The translations under genes were made by a program, and so were the position numbers. Of a DNA stretch of 64,000 bases, positions 12,692 through 22,500 are shown one piece after another. Below the pieces are notes generated by a model. It ran no database searches, was not told where the DNA came from, and saw nothing but the letters and a program-made list of their open reading frames with translations. This DNA is from Chaetoceros tenuissimus. Its lineage: Eukaryota; Bacillariophyta; Thalassiosirophyceae; Chaetocerotales; Chaetocerotaceae. Position 1 is the stretch's first letter, and each line of letters starts with the position of its first letter. The stretch spans positions 434,001 through 498,000 of the forward strand of contig BLLK01000046.1 in NCBI GenBank assembly GCA_021927905.1, written 5' to 3'.

Positions 12692-13615
12692 ATGCATATG
12701 CTCAAGTATATCTGTCTTTGTGCCCTTTGGCTCTCTGCATATGTAGAGGCTAATAGTGGAAACTCGAAATACACTCCATTTCTTCACAAGGGCCTAATGC
12801 TACGTGGAGGAGATATCTCAAATCAAAAGGAGTCGCAAACAATGTATAACAAACAGGCATCCAAGTGGAGCAGAACAAAGCCAAATTGTCTATCAGATTT
12901 TACAGGTCGACCTGTAGTATTTTCCATGTTGGAACCACATCTGCAACAAGCATCCGTATTAGATGTTGGATGTGGAGAGGGGTATTGTGCGAGAAAAGTC
13001 AAAGAAATTGGAGCAGATTCAATTATTGGATGTGACATTAGTAGTGAAATGATTCAATGTGCTTCAAGTCTTGCAGAGCAAAGTCAAGATCAAGATTCTT
13101 TTCATTATTTTGTATCATCGAGTACAAGCTTGTTAGATGGATTGGAGAAAGAAAGAAGTACGACCAACAAGATTCCAAAGGAGTTTGATGTTGCCATGGC
13201 TGTATTTTTATTCAATTACTTGACTACCGATGAAATGACAGCAACTATGAAGCAAGTTTATCAAGCTCTAAAGTCTGGAGGATACTTTGTATTCAGTGTT
13301 CCGCATCCAAGTATGATTTATTGTCATGACGAGGATGCCATCTTTCGTCTTGAATCAAATGGAAAAGGGTACTTCTCATCTAGAAATGAAAAGATTCTTG
13401 GGCAAATATCTACTATGGATGGCAAGAAGCTAAATATTATGAGTGTGCATAAAACACTTCAAGATTACTTTGTTGCAATCCAAGAAGCGGGCTTCGAAAT
13501 AGTCGACGTGAAGGAATGTTCCGTGACCGAAGAACACATGAAAATGAACCCTGAATTCTTTACAAGTGTTCAAGATCGCCCCTTACATTTAGTCTTTAAG
13601 CTAAGGAAAAAGTAA
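12692..13615 (+). CDS. SAM-dependent class I methyltransferase, signal-peptide-like N-terminus
   Basis: 307 residues in one exon. Motif I (VLDVGCGEGYCARKV) is near residue 90 and the acidic end of beta-2 (IIGCDIS) near 112. A later strand, FDVAMAVFLFNYL, and the post-motif GGYFVFSVPHPS fit the UbiE/Methyltransf_11 group, which methylates small molecules. The first 22 residues are hydrophobic (YICLCALWLSAYVEA), consistent with a signal peptide or anchor, though no clear A|F plastid motif follows. The substrate is not identifiable. The gene converges on the dioxygenase at 13661, leaving only about 45 bases between stops. Repeat copy B lies just upstream and may be part of its promoter. Confidence 0.85.
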   Translation: MHMLKYICLCALWLSAYVEANSGNSKYTPFLHKGLMLRGGDISNQKESQTMYNKQASKWSRTKPNCLSDFTGRPVVFSMLEPHLQQASVLDVGCGEGYCARKVKEIGADSIIGCDISSEMIQCASSLAEQSQDQDSFHYFVSSSTSLLDGLEKERSTTNKIPKEFDVAMAVFLFNYLTTDEMTATMKQVYQALKSGGYFVFSVPHPSMIYCHDEDAIFRLESNGKGYFSSRNEKILGQISTMDGKKLNIMSVHKTLQDYFVAIQEAGFEIVDVKECSVTEEHMKMNPEFFTSVQDRPLHLVFKLRKK

Positions 13616-13660
13616 ACTTGAGAACCTACTTCATTCATATTTCTATATACCTATTTTCTA

Positions 13661-15217
13661 TCATGGCAAAACACTTGTACTACCATTGCCTACATTTGGA
13701 ATATCCTTAGATTTTCCCAATTGTTTCAGAAGACATCGATACCTATTCAGACTATCATCAATATGTGTATATGCTCCAATAAGATGTCTACAATTGGAAC
13801 TCTGTGCATTATTGGATTGTGTAAAAGCTCTTCTACCATGAAGCATACGCGTGTTGTTAAACACAAGAATCTCTCCTTGTTTGAGTTTGTACTCCCATGT
13901 AAACTCATTTGCATAGGATGATAGCTTCGACGTCAATGCCAATGGAAGTCCAGTAGTTTCACTACATTCTTTGGAACATTTTGTATTCTCGAGCATCAAC
14001 TCAAAAGCTGAATAAGCTTGATGATATTTTTCCATCTTGTCAATGCTCAAACGCAATGGTCCTTCAAACGCAGGTGCCCAATGAACTGCTACAATTTCTC
14101 TGTTCATGTTATCCAGTGAAGATCCATCTACTTGGAGTACAATGTGCGGTCTTGTGTACGTCATACGTGCCCCTTCGCGTTCTTTCACAAAGGTGGCGGG
14201 GCAAGTTACCAGCGTTTCAAATAGATCAGGAGCCAATATACGAAGATGGTGTGCTGCTGCCATACAATCAAATAGAAGGCTTTCTCCACCAACAATATCA
14301 TTTGGCATTGATGCACAGTGCAATAATTGAAATCCAGGCTTGGATTCGTAGTACGCAAGATCTTGATGGAGTGGTAGATTCTCAGATGTATATGCCACAT
14401 TAATTGCATTCTTGATAGATTTGACATGGAATGTATCACCGTAAAGAGATCCATGCGATAGGGATCCTCCAGAGATTAATTTTCCAACATTAGAGACAAT
14501 TTCATCTGGAAATTCAACACCACAAGTATCTGGTGCATTCTTGACTATTGCTGCTCCATCCAACATGATTGCATCAAGAAACGAAAGTACTTTTTCATTG
14601 GATGCGAAGTTGGTATCATCACTTCCAATCATTATATCCTCATAGTCAAAACTGAGAAGTCCATTATGTTCTTGTCTCTTGAGATTTCCATCAGTATCTT
14701 GGTTTGTACATGCAAGTCTATATTTCGCCATAAAAGTATGATCTGGTGTTACCTCTCTCTTCAATCTTGTGTCATTCAAATTGTCGTGATGACAAGACCA
14801 ATCGTACAACCATTGTAGATGAAACGAAGATCGCAGCTCATGATTCTCACTGGAATCGCATGTGTGAGTAGAGCCCCATTTGATATTGATGAAATAAGAC
14901 ATGTCTTCACTATCTTCTGATATTTGTGGGCCTGACGAGAAAGTATTTAACGAATGAATAGACCCAGCTTTTGTGGCAAAATTCATTTTGTCATCTAGAT
15001 TGCCACTTCTTTCTACACTACACGATTCTATGAAAGTGCTACTTTTCCAACTCGAAATAGGATGAATCTTTTGTCCAGATGGCACCATGTAGTTTTTTGG
15101 ATCATTCTGCCAGAGCCAAATGGCATGAAAAGACAACACTTTTTTGTCATCGAGATGGATATGCAGAGCCTTGCCATCTTCTCCGATCTTAACTTCTTTT
15201 ATGGCTTCTTTGTCCAT
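13661..15217 (-). CDS. Gamma-butyrobetaine / trimethyllysine hydroxylase-like dioxygenase
   Basis: 518-residue Fe(II)/2-oxoglutarate oxygenase of the TauD/BBOX fold. The N-terminal part (about 1-60: KALHIHLDDKK, HAIWLWQND, SGQKIH) matches the small domain that precedes the catalytic core in BBOX1 and TMLHE. In animal BBOX1 this domain holds a zinc site made by clustered Cys; here those Cys are absent. The core has the iron motif H-x-D in LPLHQDLAYYE (near 280) and the distal His in NTRMLHGRRAF (near 461), with an Arg nearby for 2-oxoglutarate. The protein is longer than animal homologues (about 390-420), mainly through an insert at about 60-220. A role in carnitine synthesis is the family expectation; which of the two steps cannot be told. 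Confidence 0.85.
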   Translation of the reverse strand: MDKEAIKEVKIGEDGKALHIHLDDKKVLSFHAIWLWQNDPKNYMVPSGQKIHPISSWKSSTFIESCSVERSGNLDDKMNFATKAGSIHSLNTFSSGPQISEDSEDMSYFINIKWGSTHTCDSSENHELRSSFHLQWLYDWSCHHDNLNDTRLKREVTPDHTFMAKYRLACTNQDTDGNLKRQEHNGLLSFDYEDIMIGSDDTNFASNEKVLSFLDAIMLDGAAIVKNAPDTCGVEFPDEIVSNVGKLISGGSLSHGSLYGDTFHVKSIKNAINVAYTSENLPLHQDLAYYESKPGFQLLHCASMPNDIVGGESLLFDCMAAAHHLRILAPDLFETLVTCPATFVKEREGARMTYTRPHIVLQVDGSSLDNMNREIVAVHWAPAFEGPLRLSIDKMEKYHQAYSAFELMLENTKCSKECSETTGLPLALTSKLSSYANEFTWEYKLKQGEILVFNNTRMLHGRRAFTQSNNAQSSNCRHLIGAYTHIDDSLNRYRCLLKQLGKSKDIPNVGNGSTSVLP

Positions 15218-16233
15218 CCTGTATTAGATCGAGATATACGCAACTATGAAAGAAGGCCTATGAATACAACTCAACATGTATATTTAATGAATGGAAAAAT
15301 GCTTTCAATATGGTATTACATCCTATTCGTATTTGTTTGTGTGCTGGTTGCTGATGGTGAGAGGTGAGAGGAGCGAGAGACCCCTTTCGTCTGTACATCG
15401 TAGTTACGTACGTATTGATTGTACTGACAATAATTCAACTTGTACTTCTATGTATTCCCATCATAAAAAGCTCTCATTCTCAACAATTGGTCCCCTCTTC
15501 TTGTCTTTTGTACGGAAGACAAACTACGCAATCAATTAATTGATGAAGTGTATCGAAATCAATCAGATCAATTTTTTTTCTACATGATCTGCCAGCTATT
15601 TACCAAATTAGTTATTCAAAGTTCATTCCAGTCATTCATTTATCAGGAATGTTGAAAAATGATAAAACAGACCCACTTCCACTTTGGAATAGTTTGAGCC
15701 ACCCCGAGGACCGAGGACCAATTCGCAAATACTCCGTGAAGAGACAAAAGAGCCTTTAGTCCGAGGTTGTGAAAACGCATACATAACACAAACAAAAGCA
15801 GAAGAAATTTGACATTAAATTTATTTCAGCTCATAAATATTTGATTATGAGATTGTCATGTTTTGGAAGTTTCTTGATCCGCAATAAAGCTTATTCCAAT
15901 GGTTCATAATATGTTATAAGTTGAAGAAATAATCACAGTTTGTCCGAGAAATATTTCCGAATGCCCGTGGGTAGTACGGATTATTCTCAGCCAATGAAAT
16001 TTGATGATAATCTTTGTAGATATGAGTAGGAAGGAACCACCTGTTTTACACGTTACTCGTATTCTGCCCTTCCCATACTTCTCTGTAGTGCAGGTTCCGA
16101 CAGGCATGACTGCATAATGCATTCTAAATAAAAAGAGTCAAACACAAAAACTTCTTTCTCATATAATAATAAGAGAACATTTTTATCCTTCATATTCATC
16201 TCCGTCGTACTGCAATAGAGATAGTCTAAAAAC
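15218..16233. other. Intergenic, about 1 kb, no supported gene
   Basis: AT-rich DNA between two divergent genes. Short open frames here show no domain, consistent codon pattern or credible start. It probably holds promoters and untranslated leaders of both neighbours. Confidence 0.5.
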
Positions 16234-16923
16234 ATGTTCAATAGCTATAACGATCAAGAAAGAGGAGAGGTACGATACCCTTCTTTGTCACATCGAACGA
16301 GTTTAGATCTCGACCTGACACATCGACGACAGGAGGCTTCTTCAAATTATTATTCCTTTTCTGGAAGCATCTTCACTGGGAGTGCTGCTGGTGGAACCGA
16401 GCTATCTATGCAACATCAAAATAATACAACTACCACGACAAGAATGTCAGACCTGTCCTCGTCTAGCACACATGGAAATCTCACAAGTGCTCCACCAGTT
16501 CGGTCAATCACTTTCTCCGATAATATGAGCAATAGCAGCAGAAGTCTAGAAAGCACGGACTCGATGGATTCTTCTCTCGACGAAGTGTTGGATGATCTTC
16601 TCGCCAGGCGCCAGAGAGTTGCAAAAATAATAGTTGACTTAACTCGATCAGGAGAAAAGTGCGATCCTAGCGCTCTGAAAAAGTTTGTGGTCTGGTACAG
16701 AGATGTAAATAGATTAATCCGGAAGCACAAACTTCAAATAACTAGGGACAAGTATGAGAGGGAAAGAAGAAACTCTGCACCTATATCATATGCCAATTCA
16801 AACAGGGAAAGAAGAGTATCATTTAACTTGAAGAAGGGGGAACAAAGCGCACAAAAGACAAAGTCTCATTCAGTTGCAAGTATATTGCGAAAAAGCTCAA
16901 GGAGATCTAGTGAATCTATTTGA
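16234..16923 (+). CDS. Unknown 229-residue Ser-rich, basic-tailed protein
   Basis: Single-exon ATG frame not recognised as a known family. The first half is Ser/Thr-rich and probably disordered. A helical segment at about 110-175 (LDEVLDDLLARRQRVAKIIVDL...FVVWYRDVNRLIRKHKL, in parts) looks like an amphipathic coiled or helical-hairpin domain. The tail is Arg/Ser/Lys-rich. Within it, RRVSF near residue 190 fits the RVxF docking consensus for protein phosphatase 1, and RKSSRRSS near the end resembles basophilic kinase sites. A regulatory or signalling role is only inferred. The length, ATG context and compositional coherence argue that it is real. Confidence 0.6.
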   Translation: MFNSYNDQERGEVRYPSLSHRTSLDLDLTHRRQEASSNYYSFSGSIFTGSAAGGTELSMQHQNNTTTTTRMSDLSSSSTHGNLTSAPPVRSITFSDNMSNSSRSLESTDSMDSSLDEVLDDLLARRQRVAKIIVDLTRSGEKCDPSALKKFVVWYRDVNRLIRKHKLQITRDKYERERRNSAPISYANSNRERRVSFNLKKGEQSAQKTKSHSVASILRKSSRRSSESI

Positions 16924-17254
16924 ATACAGGGGGCTTCACTCTATTTTTATACTCTTATCACTTGGTGATAAGCATCTGTTCAATACTTTTTGCACTTTAC
17001 TTTCATGTACAATAATTCTTAATTTTTAAATGACTTTTAAGATTTTCGTTCCTTTGCCACCTAATACTTTATATTCGAACAGCTTTTCGAATAGATTTGT
17101 CAAACTATGAAGGTCACACAGCCTTGCTCATAATAACAAAGGCAGACCTTCGGAATAAGAATTTAATTTTAGATCTTTGTGATGTACTGTGTCAACAATT
17201 TCTCCGGACCAAAAAGTTGGCCTTCTCACAAATCATATTTTTACTGATGAAACG

Positions 17255-17509
17255 ATGAAACCTCTTTTTGTACCCGAGCATATTCTCAATTCAGATAAAG
17301 CGGAATTATATGAGCTCATCTTGAAGAAAAGTGGACAGAACAACATTTATTCCGAAACACTTCGAGAAATGATGCAACAGTCTCCAAATGAAAGTCACAA
17401 GGCAGGTCAAGAAGGAAGTATTAGCACCTTTGCAGACAGAATGCTGAACGAAATTGCAAAGAAAAGAAAATTTGATGCTTACGGAATACCAGAACGCTTG
17501 AAGAGTTAG
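17255..17509 (+). CDS. Small unknown protein or 3' exon
   Basis: The open frame runs 17189-17509, but its upstream end begins only at a GTG right after a stop. The first in-frame ATG is at 17255, giving 84 residues. It is polar and helical (DKAELYELILKKSGQ, FADRMLNEIAKKRKFD) and matches no family I recognise. It could be a complete small protein or the last exon of a gene whose first exon lies in 16930-17180, but no good acceptor is seen in frame. It converges on the 17560 gene with about 50 bases between them. Confidence 0.35.
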   Translation: MKPLFVPEHILNSDKAELYELILKKSGQNNIYSETLREMMQQSPNESHKAGQEGSISTFADRMLNEIAKKRKFDAYGIPERLKS

Positions 17510-17559
17510 AATATTTTCTATATAAGAAATATTATCCTTTTAAATTATCCTTTCCTGAA

Positions 17560-18807
17560 CTATTCAAGGTATTCCCACTCCTTCTCACTGTCGCTCTTCC
17601 AACTCTTTGCTCGCAAACTCTTTGTATTCTTGCTCTTACCACTCTTACTTGATTTGCTGCTTTTGGATTTTTTGAGAGATTTTGGAGGGGCAGTAACCTC
17701 AGTACTACCGTCAGGGATGGATGCATCAGAAAGAGGAGTACCTCCAACTCCTCGAAATGCAACAATGTACAAAGACGAAGTCGCATCTTCCAACGAACCA
17801 CAGGATCCATTCTCATTGGTGAGATAGGAAACAGAAGCAATCTCAGCCCCAGAATCAGAAATAAATTTCCGCATATCGTCAATGCCAGTTGCAACTCCAT
17901 AAAACATTTTGAAAGTAAAAGTTTCCCTTGAACTCAAAACCAGAGGCTCATCACCATCATCTCCTGCTCCTCGAAATAGAAACTGAAAGCGTTCATCAGT
18001 TTTGACTGGACCTTCGTCCATAAAGTCATGTACAGGACATCCATTGTTTTGAGTACATGATGCAGAAACTTCATACAATGGATCGAAATCTCCATATCCA
18101 TCAAAGAATCCATCTGCATACTCCAAGTCGCGAGGTTTCTCATCCCCACCCACGAGTAAAAGAGAACACTCCTTCTCATTTTCCTTTGGTATATTCCACA
18201 TTAAAACCCTTCTATATCTCAATTCACCAATATCATCTGCAAAATGCCTATTCTCAATAGTGATATCAACTCCATATATTGATTCTGAAAAAGGTGAAAA
18301 TTCATGCATGACTGACATGTGTCCATCATTCAATTCAGCCTCTGTTGTAGCATTCACTCCATTCTCAATAATATTCGAAGGCAAAAGATTTTCCATCAAC
18401 CAAGCCTCTGAACTCGTAGCCCATCCAGCATATGTCTTCCCGGAATTCAAGTGAAGATTGGAGATTCCAAATCCTTCACAGGATGAACATTCATCTTTAC
18501 CAATCACTTCTTGCCAATTTCCATTACTGTCGACACGCATACCTACAAAATCTCCATCTAGATCTACCCCTGGTGTACTGGTTGGAATTAAAAGATTTCC
18601 TGCATCGTTGATACCTAAAAGGATAGAACCATTGTTGACAGTCACGCGAGAGCTGAGAGACCTAGTGTCGATGTTTTGGAATGAAGAAATGGAAGAATCC
18701 TTTCTTATTTGGTTTGCTATCGCCTCTTTTTGAGCTTGTGCGGATCCTGTTGAGATTAGCAAGGAGAGTGATAGAAGATGTAAATGTGTATAATGTAGAG
18801 ATTTCAT
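17560..18807 (-). CDS. Secreted unknown protein with Lys/Ser-rich tail
   Basis: 415 residues. A clear signal peptide (LLSLSLLISTGSAQA, cut near residue 25) leads into about 330 residues of beta-rich, acidic sequence with paired Cys (SSCEGFGI; CTQNNGCPVHDF). It includes SVTVNNGSI-type strands and a DGDFVG segment resembling bacterial cell-surface modules, but no named domain is assigned. The last 45 residues are dominated by K and S (KSSKSSKSGKSKNTKS), a composition seen in diatom silaffin-type and other biosilica-associated proteins. A cell-wall or extracellular role is inferred from the signal peptide and this tail. It diverges from Spt6 across about 780 bases. Confidence 0.75.
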   Translation of the reverse strand: MKSLHYTHLHLLSLSLLISTGSAQAQKEAIANQIRKDSSISSFQNIDTRSLSSRVTVNNGSILLGINDAGNLLIPTSTPGVDLDGDFVGMRVDSNGNWQEVIGKDECSSCEGFGISNLHLNSGKTYAGWATSSEAWLMENLLPSNIIENGVNATTEAELNDGHMSVMHEFSPFSESIYGVDITIENRHFADDIGELRYRRVLMWNIPKENEKECSLLLVGGDEKPRDLEYADGFFDGYGDFDPLYEVSASCTQNNGCPVHDFMDEGPVKTDERFQFLFRGAGDDGDEPLVLSSRETFTFKMFYGVATGIDDMRKFISDSGAEIASVSYLTNENGSCGSLEDATSSLYIVAFRGVGGTPLSDASIPDGSTEVTAPPKSLKKSKSSKSSKSGKSKNTKSLRAKSWKSDSEKEWEYLE

Positions 18808-19588
18808 ATTGTGTGCAGTTTAGTTATGAGTAAAAGGAATGTTTGCTTTTATTATGGCAACAACTTTACAACTGTTCGCAATCGTCAAGATGTGCAGGTC
18901 AGTACCTGTACCTAAGATTTGGTTCTTGCTTCTCAAATGAATTTTTGACACTTCGTTGAAGGATAATTTATGCAGTTACGTACAAGACTGTCATTTTCCC
19001 GAACTAAGGAATGGCCATCATTGATCAGCGAGGAGAACTATGCCTAAGCCGTAATTCCATTTTTATATATGAATATTGAGATAGTATGGTCTCTTCTGAC
19101 TGCTGGACTTCTAGACTTGCAAAAACTAGAAAGCTTTTACATTGGAATGGAGACAAGACGAGTATTGGTATTGAAGTTGAAGCAAGACGACTGAATTGAA
19201 TCATCGTGTAGCTAGAGCTCTAGCTAAATAGTATTTCTCCACATCAAGTTGTCATGGATAAGCAAATCCTCATCATTTTGATCGGAGGCTATGCTTTGTG
19301 CGTAACAAGAAGCCAAACGAAACCCTCTTGCTTTTTGTATGAACTAGATATCTAATCAAAAGTCTCCCTGATTTCCTTTCACCTTTCATATTTGCATCTA
19401 CTCCTCATTTGCACAAGACTATTAAATTTCTATGGAACCATTCTGTTAGAAAGTGAAAGAATCAGAAACAAAAGACCCACAAACACAACACCAACATTAA
19501 CGGTCGTTTGAAAGTTACACATATCTAAAATCTACAAACAACCAGCTAGAGTCTACCTCAACCATCTTTACACTCCACACCAGAAACA
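18808..19588. other. Shared upstream region of the secreted-protein gene and SPT6
   Basis: 780 bases between divergent genes. No coding frame is supported. It includes a short palindromic patch, AGCTAGAGCTCTAGCT near 19210-19225. It presumably holds both promoters. Confidence 0.45.
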
Positions 19589-22500
19589 ATGAGTGACGAG
19601 GACGAGAACAACCTTTCATCGAGCGAAGATGAAGAGGTCAACGTACCTCCCTCCAAACGAAAACGCAAAAAGGGTTCATCTGATAAATTCAAAAAACGTA
19701 AAAAGTCAAGCATGGATATGATTGACGATGCAGCGGTATTATCCGGTGAAGAATCTTCTGATGACGACGACGATGATGATAATGACGAGAATCAAAATGA
19801 CTACGTCCGCGATGACTTTGTTGTGGATGAAGTGGACGATGCTGAGAAGAAGGCCAAGTCTAATGATGGACTAGAGGATAGTGATGACGATGACGACGAT
19901 AGTGAGGATGAGGATCGTGCTGATCGAACCAAGAGATTGAAGAAAAAGAGTGGGAATACTCTTGATGACGATGATTTAGAATTGATTAATGAGGCGAGAG
20001 GGATATCGGGTGCAAGGCAAAGGGAGCTAGATGCCGAAGAGAAGGAGAGGAATAGGATCAAAGCCAAGAACGAGGCTGATCTTCGTAAAGGGCTTTTTGA
20101 TGATGCTGCTTCTGACGACGATGCTCCAAAGTCTAAAAAGGGTAGCATGCGAAGGAACGTTGAGACATTTGATGAAGACGGCATGGACGATTTCATTGAA
20201 TATGACGACGGACCGAGAGGGTCTTACAATAATGAGCTCGATGATGAAGATATGATGGATACTCGCGAGGGTATTAGTGAAGCGCAATTGAACGAAGCAA
20301 ATGATATCTTTGGGACTGATTTCATGGACTTTATGGCCGGGGGAGACGGAGATGACGATTACGATGAAGAATACATCGATGGTGAAGACGGAAAGAAAGG
20401 GGACCGTTACCGTGAAAGAGGAGTTGGTGTTGATCTAGCTGTTGGGTCCGATGAAGATATTGCAGATGAATCATCAGATGATTCCATGTTTGGTTCAGAT
20501 GATGAAGAAACTGCTGGATTGACCGCTGAACAAAAGGCAGAAGCTCTACGCTTGAAGAAAGAAAAACGCCAGCTCAAAAAAGAGGAGAGGAGAAAAGCCA
20601 AAGTGAAGAAGCGTGCAGAGAGACAAAAGGCAAAGCTTCGACGTGCTTTTGAGCCTGTTCAGCTTGTTGAGAACTTTTGTACTGAACGTGATGACGAAAT
20701 CCGTGCTACAGATAAACCTGAGAGACTTTTTGATTGGAATACTCCATTTCACGGCCCTTCAGATCCTTCCGTCAAAGCATTCACTGCTGACGAAGAGGAA
20801 GAGGCTGCATGGATTGTTACTAGGATTCCAGCTATTCAGGCTGAATATAGTGCACTTGAACGTGAAAGCCTAAATGCTACTGGAGTGAAAATGGATGTTG
20901 ATGCACCGGATGATAAGACTGAAACTGAGAAAAGAAAGATAATTGAATCAATCATGCATGCATTGAGATACATGCATCGAGAAAACTTTGAGCCCGAATT
21001 TATTCGTAAATACAGAAAGGACTACGTTACTTCCACTTCTGTGCAAGAAAGTCTTTATGCTATCATGGACGAGGACGCTGAATGGGAACGTGTTCTAAAT
21101 GCGAAGAAAAAAGTCAATGGGATTCTGACAGAACTTGTGACAATAGCGAAAATTGACGATGATCTTGGTGCCGATGAGGATTCTGTTCTTCAACTGAAAG
21201 AACAATTGAGAATTGCGAAAGTGAAGCTTGACGAAAGCGTCAGAAAAGAAGAGAGTTTGAAGAAAGATCTGAAAGCACTTGAACAGGGAAAAGATGAAGA
21301 TGAGGACGAAGATCTTTTCGGTGATGATGTAAGTCAATTCTTTCCTTTCGTTCTTTTTATGCGCATTTTCCATGCTTCAACTCAAGCAATAATTGTCTAG
21401 GATGAAGATGTGGATGAAGATGAAAAGGCGAGAAAGAAGCAAAGCCTTGAAGAGCACCTGAAGACAACAAATGACTTAGTGACTGCAAACGCAGAACGAG
21501 TTGAATCATTGAAGGCATCTTTGAAGATTGCAGAAGAAAAAGCAGCAATCTCCAACCCAAACCAAAGAAATGCACAGGATACCTCAAAGAAAGTTTGTAA
21601 AGAGAAGCTTTGGAGCAGCGAAGCATATGCATCTTATGTAGAAAGTTTGACTGACTATCGCCAAATAATGGATGTATACAAGTATCTCAGTTTGATCAAA
21701 GAAGGTACTGATGCTGTTCGCTCAAAAAATGCACTTGGAGAGAATGGTGGCGATAAAAAGAAGCGTGGTAGACGGTTTGATCGCGATTATTATCGTACCT
21801 GTGTATCACAAGGTCTCCGTTCAATTTGTTATCAATTTGCAATTTCTCCATTCCGGGCTGGAATCAAACTTGAAGATATGAAAATTGCAGGTTCCTTTAG
21901 TTGGGATAAGGTTATTCCTGGTGAAAATATGGACGATGTAGACCCTAACAGATGGGAAGCCCCTGTAATCAGTAAAGATCCAGCGACGTTTGCAGGTAAT
22001 CTGGTGGCAAGTGGTGAGCTTGTTTTACTAAATTCGATGAACCCAGACTCGACAGATGATATGGATTTTGATACAGACCCTCTTCGGGGTTGCCGTTATG
22101 TTGCTGCAATGGAATTAGCTTCGGAACCAAGAATTAGAAAAATTCTACGTGAAATTTACAGAAATAATGCTGTTATCACAACTCGTCCTACTGCCAAGGG
22201 CCTTGAAAATATCGACCCATTCCACGAGTTGTATGGCCTCCATCTTTTGAAGAACAAAAGTGTGAAAGACCATTTTCCTATGAACCAAATCGACCTAGAT
22301 GTTAGAAAAGTGGGAAGAGACAAGGATGAATGCGATGACATTGATGCCAAGGTGAAAGCTGTAGAGCGCAACAGCTGCATTCAGTTTATGAACATTATGA
22401 AGGCTGAAAAAAGTGGTCACCTAAAGCATTACATTCATTTGCCTTTCACGGATAAGTCTTTGGAAGCTGAAGAATGGTACCTCAATGGCGATGATAAGTT

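Noticed and set aside
19801-20196. Ser-rich minus-strand frame in SPT6
   Set aside because: Mirror of the Asp/Glu repeat codons (GAT/GAC/GAA read as Ser/Phe/Leu on the other strand).
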